A stretch of DNA of 64,000 nucleotides from SHXR01 sp046160305 (GTDB taxonomy: Bacteria; Pseudomonadota; Gammaproteobacteria; Burkholderiales; SG8-39). Below the pieces are notes generated by a model. It was given only the letters and a program-made list of their open reading frames with translations. It had not been told where the DNA came from and did not search any database. The stretch spans positions 1 to 64,000 of the forward strand of contig JBJXGX010000348.1 of the NCBI GenBank assembly GCA_046160305.1, given 5' to 3'. Position numbers and translations under genes: made by a program. Positions 50,573 through 58,960 of the stretch are shown in pieces (within the stretch, counting starts at the first letter, position 1; each line of letters begins with the position of its first letter).

Positions 50573-51340
50573 ATGGCAACGTTCCCACCCACGCCGCAGA
50601 AGCGGACCGCAATCGTCACCGGCTCAGGCCGCAATATCGGACGCGCCGTCGCGCTCGCGCTTGCGCGCGAAGGCGTCAACGTAGTGGTCAATGGCCACAC
50701 CGATCAACAATCGGTCGAAAAGGTCGTGAACGAGATTCGCGAGAACGGCGGTCACGCGATCGCGCGAATGGCCGACGTGTCGAAACACGATGAAGTGGCC
50801 GCGATGGTCGCGAAAGCCGTCACGACATTCGGCTCGGTGGATATTCTCGTCTCGAATGTCGGGATCCGTCGCATGCAGCCGTTCCTCGATATCTCGCTCG
50901 ACGATTGGCAAGCCGTCATCGATACGAATCTGTCGGCGGCGTTCTACCTTACCCGCAATGTGATTCCGCATATGCGTGCGCGCAAATGGGGCCGGATCGT
51001 ATTGATCTCGGGGTTCGATGCGTTCTGGGGACAGGTGACCCTGCGCGCCCACAATATCGCCGCCAAGTCGGGGCTTCACGGCCTGTCGAAGGCGCTTGCC
51101 CGTGAATTCGGGCAGGATGGCATCACCGCGAACACGGTCGCCCCCGGCGCGATTGATACCGTACGCGACTGGTCGCAGTACCGGCATCAGCCACGCGAGC
51201 AGTTGTTGAAGGAGATACCGCTTGGGCGATTCGGCGATGTCCGCGAGATTGCGGCAGCCTGCACCTATCTTTGCTCCGAAGGCGGCGGTTTCGTTTCGGG
51301 TCAAGTCCTGCATGTCAATGGCGGCCACTACATGTACTAG
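50573..51340 (+). CDS. SDR-family protein lacking the catalytic tyrosine
   Basis: A 255-aa SDR-fold protein. T-G-S-G-R-N-I-G near residue 16 binds the cofactor, S-N-V-G replaces the usual N-N-A-G near 94, and the C-terminal L-H-V-N-G-G-H is near 248. Where classical enzymes have Y-x-x-x-K it reads A-H-N-I-A-A-K-S-G (near 160): the lysine remains but tyrosine is replaced by asparagine. It may be a non-classical oxidoreductase or a binding protein. It precedes ligA in the same direction, so it may belong to the ring-cleavage cluster. Confidence 0.85.
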   Translation: MATFPPTPQKRTAIVTGSGRNIGRAVALALAREGVNVVVNGHTDQQSVEKVVNEIRENGGHAIARMADVSKHDEVAAMVAKAVTTFGSVDILVSNVGIRRMQPFLDISLDDWQAVIDTNLSAAFYLTRNVIPHMRARKWGRIVLISGFDAFWGQVTLRAHNIAAKSGLHGLSKALAREFGQDGITANTVAPGAIDTVRDWSQYRHQPREQLLKEIPLGRFGDVREIAAACTYLCSEGGGFVSGQVLHVNGGHYMY

Positions 51341-51379
51341 TCCGGTGCTCCAGCAATCACTTCGACCGACACATCACCC

Positions 51380-51739
51380 ATGAATCCGCAAATCGAAAAA
51401 GTCAGATCCCTGCCCGGTACGTTTCTCTTCGATCTGGACCGCAGTGCCCGGGGCATGCGTCTCAACCGCTTTCTATGCGGGCTTGCGCGGCCGGAAAACC
51501 GTTCGCTGTTCAAGAGCGACCCGGAGGCCGCGTTCACCCATGCCGGCCTCTCCGCCGGGGAGCGTGCCATGGTCCGAGCCTTGGACTGGAAAGCGATGGC
51601 CTCCTATGGCGCCAATTTCTTCGCGCTGGAAAAACTTGGCCGCGTGAGTGCCGTCGGCAATCCCGCGATGTGCGCGCAGATGCGGGGCGAGCCGCTGGAA
51701 GAATTCCTGAAGACCCGGCGCGTGCCCGACGCGCGCTGA
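51380..51739 (+). CDS. Protocatechuate 4,5-dioxygenase alpha subunit (LigA-like)
   Basis: A 119-aa LigA-domain protein (G-T-F-L-F-D-L-D near residue 13, L-N-R-F-L-C near 28, then A-M-V-R-A-L-D-W near 62 and Y-G-A-N-F-F near 75). The alpha subunit caps the active site of class III extradiol dioxygenases. The catalytic beta subunit gene follows after 26 nt. The substrate, whether protocatechuate, gallate or a related catechol, cannot be decided. Confidence 0.9.
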   Translation: MNPQIEKVRSLPGTFLFDLDRSARGMRLNRFLCGLARPENRSLFKSDPEAAFTHAGLSAGERAMVRALDWKAMASYGANFFALEKLGRVSAVGNPAMCAQMRGEPLEEFLKTRRVPDAR

Positions 51740-51765
51740 ACCCTGCAATCGACGAAGGCATTCAC

Positions 51766-52662
51766 ATGGCCACGATCATCGGCGGCATCGGTACCTCCCA
51801 CACCCCCACGATCGGCATCGCGTTCGATCAAGGCAAGCAGCAGCATCCTGCCTGGTCACCGCTCTTCAAGGGATACGATCCGGTTGTCGAATGGCTCGCC
51901 CGCATGCAGCCCGATGTGCTGGTGATGTTCTACAACGACCACGCGAACACATTCTTCTTCGACCACTATCCGACCTTCGCCGTGAGCTTGAGCGCGCAAC
52001 ACACGGTCGCTGATGAAGGGCTTGGCCTGCGGCCGGTGCCGCCGGTGAACGGACATCCCGGGCTCGCCCGCCATCTCGCCGAATCACTGGTCACCGACGA
52101 GTTTGACATTTCGGTCTTCACGGATCTGCCGATCGACCATGGTTGCTTCTCGCCGCTGTCGGTGATGTGGCCGGAACACAAGACCGGCTGGCCGGGTGCA
52201 ATCCTGCCGATCGAGATGAATGTTCTCCAGCATCCGATGCCCACGCCCCGCAGGTGCTTCAAGCTCGGGCAGGCGGTGCGCAAAGCGATCGAGTCGTATC
52301 CGGAAGATCTCAATGTCGTAGTCGTTGGAACAGGCGGTCTTTCCCATCAACTCGCAGGCGAGCGCGCGGGCTTCAACAACAGCGAATGGGATTTGCGTTT
52401 TCTCGATCTGCTCGCGAACGAACCCGAAACGCTCGCCAACATGACCCACGGCGATTTCATCGAGCTTGGCGGCAGCGAGGGTGCCGAGGTGATCATGTGG
52501 CTTGCGATGCGTGGCGCGTTGAGCAATAACATCAAGAAGCTGCATCAGAACTACTATCTCGCGATGACCGCCGCCTGGGGCGTTCAGCTCTTCGAGGAGC
52601 CGGCTGCCAGGGATCGAATGCATTCGCGCAACACGTCGGCCACGTCACGTGCCGGCGCATGA
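51766..52662 (+). CDS. Class III extradiol dioxygenase beta subunit (LigB-like)
   Basis: A 298-aa catalytic subunit binding non-haem Fe(II). The iron ligand His lies in G-T-S-H-T-P near residue 12, with further conserved histidines in F-Y-N-D-H-A near 54 and P-I-D-H-G-C-F near 126. H-Q-L-A-G-E-R-A-G near 191 holds the base histidine, and the C-terminal region completes the LigB fold. The enzyme cleaves the aromatic ring next to the vicinal hydroxyls (meta cleavage). ATG 51766 was chosen by family register. It is paired with ligA. Confidence 0.9.
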   Translation: MATIIGGIGTSHTPTIGIAFDQGKQQHPAWSPLFKGYDPVVEWLARMQPDVLVMFYNDHANTFFFDHYPTFAVSLSAQHTVADEGLGLRPVPPVNGHPGLARHLAESLVTDEFDISVFTDLPIDHGCFSPLSVMWPEHKTGWPGAILPIEMNVLQHPMPTPRRCFKLGQAVRKAIESYPEDLNVVVVGTGGLSHQLAGERAGFNNSEWDLRFLDLLANEPETLANMTHGDFIELGGSEGAEVIMWLAMRGALSNNIKKLHQNYYLAMTAAWGVQLFEEPAARDRMHSRNTSATSRAGA

Positions 52663-52742
52663 CGCAAGGTTGGCAAGCAAGTCGCCGGTAGCAGCAGGTC
52701 GTCGACAAATTACTTCGCGCGACCCTTCGTTGATGGTGGGCC

Positions 52743-54023
52743 TCAGGCGGCCCGGCTCGCGCCACCCATCGCAAGCGTTGTCGCCTCGTTCACCGACGCG
52801 GTCGACGTGAGCGTATGAATCAGCGCCATTTGGCGCGGCACGCAGACCGTTTTCGCATCGAACCGTTCAACGATCACTTGCCGGGCCAGGCTTCGCATCG
52901 GATCGAGCTTCGCGCCCATGTCCAGCGCCGCGGTCAATGTCCTTGCAAGGCGCGCGACATCGAAGAAATCGACTAGAAAACCGGTCTTCGAATGGGTAAT
53001 CACTTCCTCCACGGGCGGTGTTCTCGAGCCCACGATCACCGCACCGGCGCTCATCGCCTCAAGCATGGACACGGACGGCACGAACGGATAGCTGAATCCG
53101 ACGTGCACGCGTGCGACCTGCAGGATGCGAACGAGCGCTGATTGCGGTAAGCGACCCAGGAAAAAGACGCGAGAGAGGTCGAGGCCCGACTTGACCTCCT
53201 CCATCATCCGTTCGCGCCACGAGCGGCCATCGATCGGTGGCGAGTACCCCGGCGCATCATCACCGATGATCAACGCCACCGCATTCGGGCGGCGGCGGAG
53301 CACGTCCGGGAGCGCGCGCATGAACAGGTGGAACCCCCGATAGGGATCCAGATGCCGGGTGACGAAGGTAATCACTTCGTCGCCGGCGCGCACGACACGG
53401 CCGACGGGATCAAGCTTGATGGTGGCGTCCGCCGCCGGCGTGAAGAGATCCGTATCGATGCCCTCGTGAATCACGCTTGTACGTGCCCGATAGGCGATGG
53501 GCAAAGCCTCTTTCTGCCACCGCGTCGGCGTCATGCCCCAGTCCATCGCTTCAAGCGCGAGCATGCCGTTTGCGTTCTTCAGTCGGACGCGTGCACTGTC
53601 CTCGAACGATGGGTTCTGAAACTCCGTGTCGAAATCGAGGTCGCGCTGCTTGGACGCGTAATGAAATTCCAACCAGTTGATCAGCTTGACAGACGGGAAT
53701 ACGTCTTTCACGAACAGCGACTCGCCCCAGCCGGGATGCGCGATCACTACCTCGGGCGTGAAACCCGACTCCCTCAATTGCAGCATCGCTCGGGCACAGG
53801 CTTCGCCGCGAATCACCTTGGTTTCGAATTCGGCCACCCACGGCTGGATTTCGCGACTCGTCGCGCGCGTAGGCTGGTAGCGCACAACGCGCATGCGCGG
53901 ATCCTGGGCGGCCGCGGGCGCAGCGATGGTGAGCGCGACCACAAGATGCCCAGCCTCGATCAGCGCAGCGCAAAGCCGATGAAATGGTCCGGGGAAGTTC
54001 TGATGAATGAACAGAATATTCAT
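52743..54023 (-). CDS. GT4-type glycosyltransferase
   Basis: A 426-aa GT-B glycosyltransferase. The N-terminal domain starts M-N-I-L-F-I-H-Q-N-F-P-G. The C-terminal domain has the sugar-nucleotide region with S-Y-P-F-V-P-S-V-S-M-L-E-A-M-S-A-G near residue 318 (E-x7-E-type acidic region) and H-E-G-I-D near 188. Such enzymes act in polysaccharide, glycolipid or capsule assembly. It is oriented opposite to the surrounding catabolic genes, without other surface-polysaccharide genes nearby, so it looks out of place. Confidence 0.86.
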   Translation of the reverse strand: MNILFIHQNFPGPFHRLCAALIEAGHLVVALTIAAPAAAQDPRMRVVRYQPTRATSREIQPWVAEFETKVIRGEACARAMLQLRESGFTPEVVIAHPGWGESLFVKDVFPSVKLINWLEFHYASKQRDLDFDTEFQNPSFEDSARVRLKNANGMLALEAMDWGMTPTRWQKEALPIAYRARTSVIHEGIDTDLFTPAADATIKLDPVGRVVRAGDEVITFVTRHLDPYRGFHLFMRALPDVLRRRPNAVALIIGDDAPGYSPPIDGRSWRERMMEEVKSGLDLSRVFFLGRLPQSALVRILQVARVHVGFSYPFVPSVSMLEAMSAGAVIVGSRTPPVEEVITHSKTGFLVDFFDVARLARTLTAALDMGAKLDPMRSLARQVIVERFDAKTVCVPRQMALIHTLTSTASVNEATTLAMGGASRAA

Positions 54024-54328
54024 GTCGGGTACTCGATCCAGGCGCGATCGGCTTGCAATGCAATCGGCTCGTAGTGCAATCGGCTCGCAGTAATCCGGGC
54101 GCCGGATCAGAAATCCGTGCGGCTGAGGACAGCCCGTCCCCGCCGCATTATGTCAGCCTTGTTCCGCCAATTTCCTCCAGAATATCGTTCGTGTGGCGCC
54201 TTCCGCGATTCGAGGCACGCAGACGCGCGAACACCGGTCGTTCATCAGCCATACGATTTCATTGCGACCTCGCCATCCGTACCGCGAGGCCATCGTGATC
54301 GGTGCAATCACCAAAGGGAAATCTTGCC
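54024..54328. other. Divergent intergenic region with two tandem 16-mers
   Basis: About 305 bases without a gene. tgcaatcggctcgtag (54059-54074) is followed directly by tgcaatcggctcgcag (54075-54090), a tandem copy with one mismatch. No promoter was recognised. An AAAGGGAAA ribosome binding site for the oxidoreductase lies at the right end. Confidence 0.45.
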
Positions 54329-55339
54329 GTGTTGAAAATCGTTGTCGTGGGCACTGGTTGGTGGGGCATGGAGCTCGGCAAGGCGGCCAAGGCCGTGCCC
54401 GACAAGGTCGAGCTGCTTGGCTGCACGTCGCTTTCCACAGAGGAATGCGAGCGCTTTCGCGCGTCCTATGGCGGCAGGATCTTTCCTACTTTCGAATCCG
54501 TGCTGGCGGACCGAACGGTCGACGCCGTGCTGCTCGCGACACCGCATTCATCGCATTGGAAGCAAATCATCGCGGCGGCAGAAGCCGGCAAACACGTGTT
54601 CTGCGAAAAGCCCTTCACACTGACGGTCGATACCGGCGCGCAGGCTATTGCCGCATGCGAGAAGCGAGGCGTGGTCCTTGGCGTCGGGCACAATCGCCGC
54701 TACATCGAAGGCGCACGCAAGATGAAGGCGCTCGTCGATGCCGGCGAACTCGGGACGATCCTGCATGTGGAAGCCAACTATTCAGGCAATCTGGAAGGGC
54801 GTTATCCGCCGGATCATTGGCGGGTGCAGCAAGACGAGATTCCCTGCGCGGGGCTCACACCGATGGGCCTGCACATGGTCGACACCCTCACGTGGATCCT
54901 AGGACCCATGGTGCGACTCACCGCGCTCGCGAAACATCGCGCCCTGTCGCATCCGATCCACGACACCTGCGCGGTCCTCTTTGAGCTGGAAAGCGGCGCG
55001 ACCGGATCGCTTGGGTCCCATCTTGCCTGCGCGATGACGGCGATCCTGCGCATCTATGGCAGTCGCGCCATCCTCGACGCGCGCAATAACTTCACCGAGG
55101 TATCGATCGAACCAACCGATCCGAATGCGCCGCGTACGACACATCGGTTTATCGTCGACAACGGTCTGCCCCAGGAACTTGCCGCACTCGCCGATGCATG
55201 CGCCAAGAAGGCACCCTATCCGGTGCGGCCGGCCGAAGCGCTGCGCAATATCGCTGTGCTTGAAGCCATTCAACAGTCATCGGGTGCCAATGGCGCCTGG
55301 CGTGACGTGAGGCGTATCGCCACCGCGATAGCGACATAG
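54329..55339 (+). CDS. Gfo/Idh/MocA family oxidoreductase
   Basis: A 336-aa NAD(P)-dependent oxidoreductase. The Rossmann motif V-V-V-G-T-G-W-W-G near residue 5, the E-K-P motif (F-C-E-K-P) near 93 carrying the catalytic lysine, and G-H-N-R-R-Y near 120 are present. Most members oxidise sugars; LigC, the dehydrogenase of the protocatechuate meta pathway, belongs to the same superfamily, but the match to LigC cannot be shown here. The GTG at 54329 has AAAGGGAAA 7-15 nt upstream; a second GTG at 54302 would add nine residues. Confidence 0.88.
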   Translation: MLKIVVVGTGWWGMELGKAAKAVPDKVELLGCTSLSTEECERFRASYGGRIFPTFESVLADRTVDAVLLATPHSSHWKQIIAAAEAGKHVFCEKPFTLTVDTGAQAIAACEKRGVVLGVGHNRRYIEGARKMKALVDAGELGTILHVEANYSGNLEGRYPPDHWRVQQDEIPCAGLTPMGLHMVDTLTWILGPMVRLTALAKHRALSHPIHDTCAVLFELESGATGSLGSHLACAMTAILRIYGSRAILDARNNFTEVSIEPTDPNAPRTTHRFIVDNGLPQELAALADACAKKAPYPVRPAEALRNIAVLEAIQQSSGANGAWRDVRRIATAIAT

Positions 55340-55378
55340 AATCGGGGCCTTCGAACGGCTTTTCATGGGATCGCATCG

Positions 55379-56143
55379 ATGTCCGCCCCAAATCTCGTCG
55401 CACTGGTAACAGGCGCTGCCACCGGTATCGGGCAGAGCGCGGTCATGGCGCTCGCCCGCGCCGGCTACAACGTGGTGATCAATTACGCATCGAGCGAAAA
55501 GGCCGCCCGCGACACCGCGAAACAAGCCGAGGCACTCGGTGTGCAAACGATGCTGATCAAGTGCGATGTCAGCGACGAAGCGGGTGTGCGCGCGATGCTT
55601 GCGAAAACCGAAGAAAAATTCGGCCATCTCGATGTGCTCGTCAACAACGCGGGAACCACGGCGTCCTGGAAACCGAAGGACCTGGAGACGTTGTCGCTGG
55701 ATGAATGGGATCGCGTTTTCGCGGTGAACGTACGCGGCCTTTTCCAGGTAACGCGGGCATCGATTCCGCTCCTGAAAAAAGGGACCCATCCTTCCATCGT
55801 CAACACCGCGAGCATTGTCGGCCTGCGGCCGGGGCCGCAACCACTTCCGTATGCCGCCAGCAAGGCAGCGGTGGTCAACCTGACCAAGACGCTTGCGTGG
55901 AATCTCGCACCGGATATTCGGGTCAACGCAGTGGCGCCGGGCTGGATGGAAGGCGACTGGATGAAACGCATGCTCCTCGACAAGTACGACGACCTGATGG
56001 GCAAGCGCGCGAAAGCGACGCCGCTGCGACGAGTCGTCACCGCCGACGACGTTGCCGAGACGATCATGAGCCTCGTGCAGTCGAACCGCTTCGTGACCGG
56101 CGAGATCATCGTGATCGATGGTGGATTCACCGCGTCGACGTGA
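55379..56143 (+). CDS. Short-chain dehydrogenase/reductase (SDR)
   Basis: A 254-aa classical SDR with T-G-A-A-T-G-I-G near residue 12, N-N-A-G near 88, the serine region in N-T-A-S-I-V near 142, the catalytic Y-A-A-S-K near 157 and I-D-G-G-F near 245. The ATG at 55379 follows a TAGAAT element by about 40 nt. It stands between the Gfo/Idh and CoA-ligase-like genes in the same orientation. The substrate is unknown. Confidence 0.9.
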   Translation: MSAPNLVALVTGAATGIGQSAVMALARAGYNVVINYASSEKAARDTAKQAEALGVQTMLIKCDVSDEAGVRAMLAKTEEKFGHLDVLVNNAGTTASWKPKDLETLSLDEWDRVFAVNVRGLFQVTRASIPLLKKGTHPSIVNTASIVGLRPGPQPLPYAASKAAVVNLTKTLAWNLAPDIRVNAVAPGWMEGDWMKRMLLDKYDDLMGKRAKATPLRRVVTADDVAETIMSLVQSNRFVTGEIIVIDGGFTAST

Positions 56144-56214
56144 TCGACAAACATTTTGAGTTACCGGCCTGCGTGGCCGCACGCAGTACTATTCTCCAGG
56201 GAGGACTTGAACAC

Positions 56215-57867
56215 ATGCTGGAAGGCGTCGTCCCGTTCCCACCGGAATTCGCCAAGCGCTATCGCGAACGCGGCTACTGGCAGGATCAATCCATCGCGGC
56301 CGAATTCGCGGTGGTGTTCGAGCGATTCGCCGATCGCATCGCGCTGATCGATAGCGAGCGACAGTACACCTATCGCGACATCGATCGGATCACCGACAAT
56401 CTCGCGCTCAACCTTCTTGACATCGGTCTGTCGCCGCTCGACCGGGTGGTTCCGGTGCTCCCCAATGTCGCGGAGTTCGTGCTGCTCTACTTTGCGTTGC
56501 AAAAAATCAGCGCGATCCCGATCGCCGCCCTGGTTTCCCATCGCTATGCCGAGGTAAGCCAGTTCGTCGCGCTGTCCGGTGCGACAACCTGCGTCTATCC
56601 GGAAGCACACGGCGATTTTCGCTTTGGCCCGATGATCGAGCGGATCCAGAAAGGGTCGCCCGCGTTGAAGCTGAGGATCGTCCTTGGCACCACCGGCACC
56701 GGGGAGCATTCGCTCCGCACATTGATCGAGCAGCCGGCCCGCTTACCTCGTACCGCGCTCGATCGAATCAAGATCGATCCAACGGATCCCTGTATCTTCC
56801 AATTGTCCGGCGGCACGACCGGCATTCCCAAGCTGATTCCGCGTACGCACAACGACTACGCCTACAACTCGAAAACCGCCGCACCGGTGTGCGCCGTCAC
56901 CCGCGAATCCGTGCTCCTGTTGGCGCTGCCCGTCGCACACAACCTGCCGCTCGCGTGCCCCGGCATCCAAGGCTACTTCTTCAACGGCGGCAAAGTCGTC
57001 CTTGCGCCGACCACGCGCCCGGAAGAATTATTCAAGCTCATCGAAGCGCATCGGGTCACGCATGTGAAGGTTGTGCCGGCCTTGCTAATCCGCCTGATCA
57101 ACGACCCGTCGATCGGCCACTACGACCTTTCTTCATTGCGCCTGATTCAATCGGGCGGTCAACGCATGCAACCGGAAGTGCGGCTGCGCACCCATGAGCT
57201 TATTCCAAGCGCATTCGTCCAGGAGAACTTCGGCATGTCGGAAGGCGTCCTGATGTTCGTGCGGCTCGATGATCCGGACGAGGTCAAGCTCGAGACGTGC
57301 GGGCGCCCCATCTGCCCGGATGATGAAGTCAAGCTTTGCGACGACGAGGGCAGCGAGGTCCCTTTCGGTGAGACCGGTGAGCTTTGCTGCCGCGGGCCGT
57401 ACACCTTGCGCGGATACTTCGGCGTGCCCGAGTACAACGCGCGTCAATTCACACCGGATGGTTTCTACCGTTCGGGCGATCTGATGCGCCAGCACCGCTC
57501 CGGAAACTTCGTTGTCGAAGGACGCAAGAAGGATCTGATCAATCGTGGCGGCGAAAAAATCAGCGCCGAAGAAATCGAGAATCTCATCCTCATGCACCCA
57601 TCGGTGCAAAACATCGCGTGCGTGCCGATGCCGGATCCGAATCTGGGTGAGAAGATGTGCGCGTTCGTGATTCTCAAGAGAGAGAAGACGCTGACCCTGA
57701 AAGACCTGGTCGCATTCCTGAACGACAAGGAGATCGCCCGATTCAAACTACCCGAGCGGCTGGAGATCGTTCCGGATTTCCCCGTGTCGACATTTGGCAA
57801 GGTCTCGAAGAAGGCGCTCGGCGAGCAGGTGGCAGCGAAGCTCGCCGCTGAGCAGGCGCCCCGATAG
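56215..57867 (+). CDS. EntE-like aryl-AMP ligase / acyl-CoA synthetase
   Basis: A 550-aa adenylate-forming enzyme whose N-terminus (F-P-P-E-F-A-K-R-Y-R-E-R-G-Y-W-Q) and P-loop motif (Q-L-S-G-G-T-T-G-I-P-K-L-I-P-R-T-H-N-D-Y near 202) closely resemble 2,3-dihydroxybenzoate or salicylate-AMP ligases. Y-R-S-G-D-L near 420, the hinge R-K-K-D-L-I-N-R-G-G-E-K near 438, and the catalytic lysine in S-T-F-G-K-V near 526 are intact. GGAGG lies upstream of ATG 56215. It probably activates a hydroxybenzoate, either for CoA-dependent degradation or siderophore assembly; degradation fits the neighbours better. Confidence 0.88.
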   Translation: MLEGVVPFPPEFAKRYRERGYWQDQSIAAEFAVVFERFADRIALIDSERQYTYRDIDRITDNLALNLLDIGLSPLDRVVPVLPNVAEFVLLYFALQKISAIPIAALVSHRYAEVSQFVALSGATTCVYPEAHGDFRFGPMIERIQKGSPALKLRIVLGTTGTGEHSLRTLIEQPARLPRTALDRIKIDPTDPCIFQLSGGTTGIPKLIPRTHNDYAYNSKTAAPVCAVTRESVLLLALPVAHNLPLACPGIQGYFFNGGKVVLAPTTRPEELFKLIEAHRVTHVKVVPALLIRLINDPSIGHYDLSSLRLIQSGGQRMQPEVRLRTHELIPSAFVQENFGMSEGVLMFVRLDDPDEVKLETCGRPICPDDEVKLCDDEGSEVPFGETGELCCRGPYTLRGYFGVPEYNARQFTPDGFYRSGDLMRQHRSGNFVVEGRKKDLINRGGEKISAEEIENLILMHPSVQNIACVPMPDPNLGEKMCAFVILKREKTLTLKDLVAFLNDKEIARFKLPERLEIVPDFPVSTFGKVSKKALGEQVAAKLAAEQAPR

Positions 57868-57897
57868 TCTCATTCAACATCTCGACGTCAACCCACC

Positions 57898-58740
57898 ATG
57901 CGCATCATCGATCTGCACTGTTATCCCGGCACACCCGAATGGATCATCTGCCAGGGCCCCTATGTCGAGGCATTGGCGAAATACTGGAATCGCCAATGGG
58001 TCGGCAAGACAGAGGAAGCCGTGCTCGACGATTTCACCAAGGCAGGTGTCGAAGCCTGCCTGGTTGCGCTCGACCTGGAAACAACGATCGCAACACCGCC
58101 CGTCACCAACGAATACGTTCACGCGATGTGGCAGCGCCATCCCAAGCGGATCATCCAATGTTGGGGCGCCGTCGAACCGGCCAAAGGCGAGATTGCAATT
58201 CAGCAGGCGCGCAAAGCGGTGCGCGAGCTTGGCTTCATCGGCTTTCACTTTCATCCGATCATGCAGCACTTCGAAGTGAGCGATTCGCGCTATTACCCGC
58301 TTTTCGAGGAGATCAGCGCGATGGGCGCGGCGGTGATGATCGACGTGGGAACCACCGGCATGGGCGCGGGACTACCCGGCGGTATGGGCGCGATCATCCG
58401 CCACGCGCATCCGGCATCGATCGATCGGCTAGCGGCGGACTTCCCGAATCTCAAGATCATCATGGCGCATCCGGGTTGGCCCTGGGTCGATGAGACCACC
58501 GCCGTCGCCCTGCACAAAGGCAACGTCTATTGGGAGATGTCAGGCTGGGCGCCGAAGTATTTTCCCGGCAACCTCAAGATCGATATGCGCGCACGGCTGC
58601 AAGACAAGGTGATGTTCGGCAGCGATTATCCGAGCATGCCGTATGAACGCATCCTGCGGGAGTGGGGTGAGCTTGGCTACAAGGACGAAGTGATGGAAAA
58701 AATATTCCATAAGAACGCGGAGCGGGTACTGGGGCTCTAG
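57898..58740 (+). CDS. Amidohydrolase family protein (H-x-C variant)
   Basis: A 280-aa amidohydrolase-2-like TIM barrel. The first metal motif reads D-L-H-C-Y-P near residue 5, with cysteine in place of the second histidine of H-x-H. The other sites are H-F-H-P near 117, A-H-P-G-W-P near 190 and F-G-S-D-Y-P near 239. Relatives decarboxylate or hydrolyse aromatic acids and lactones. It follows the CoA-ligase-like gene by 30 nt in the same direction. The change may lower or alter metal binding. Confidence 0.85.
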   Translation: MRIIDLHCYPGTPEWIICQGPYVEALAKYWNRQWVGKTEEAVLDDFTKAGVEACLVALDLETTIATPPVTNEYVHAMWQRHPKRIIQCWGAVEPAKGEIAIQQARKAVRELGFIGFHFHPIMQHFEVSDSRYYPLFEEISAMGAAVMIDVGTTGMGAGLPGGMGAIIRHAHPASIDRLAADFPNLKIIMAHPGWPWVDETTAVALHKGNVYWEMSGWAPKYFPGNLKIDMRARLQDKVMFGSDYPSMPYERILREWGELGYKDEVMEKIFHKNAERVLGL

Positions 58741-58760
58741 ATCCTCAAGACTTCAATCTC

Positions 58761-58928
58761 TCAGAAATTCACCACGGAGGACGCGGAGGCGATGGAGGAA
58801 ATCAAATTGGGGCTGATCGCGCTGCGACATAGCTTCTTGGATCCCCTCCAAAACACCGTACTTGTCAGCGTCTACGCCCGAATCATGACTCCTCCCTTAC
58901 CTCCGCGTCCTCCGCGTCAAATTTCTGA
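58761..58928. repeat. Intergenic inverted-repeat element (39-nt arms, CGGAGGACGCGGAGG type)
   Basis: The arms are 58761-58799 and 58890-58928, with 32 of 39 positions complementary. The right arm is followed by a second copy of atttctgaggctgt (58921-58934 and 58936-58949). The centre of about 90 nt contains no gene. It belongs to the same class as 9122-9264 but has a different core. It lies in the gap between the amidohydrolase and the convergent Bug receptor. Confidence 0.65.
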
Positions 58929-58960
58929 GGCTGTAATTTCTGAGGCTGTCGCATGTTTAT

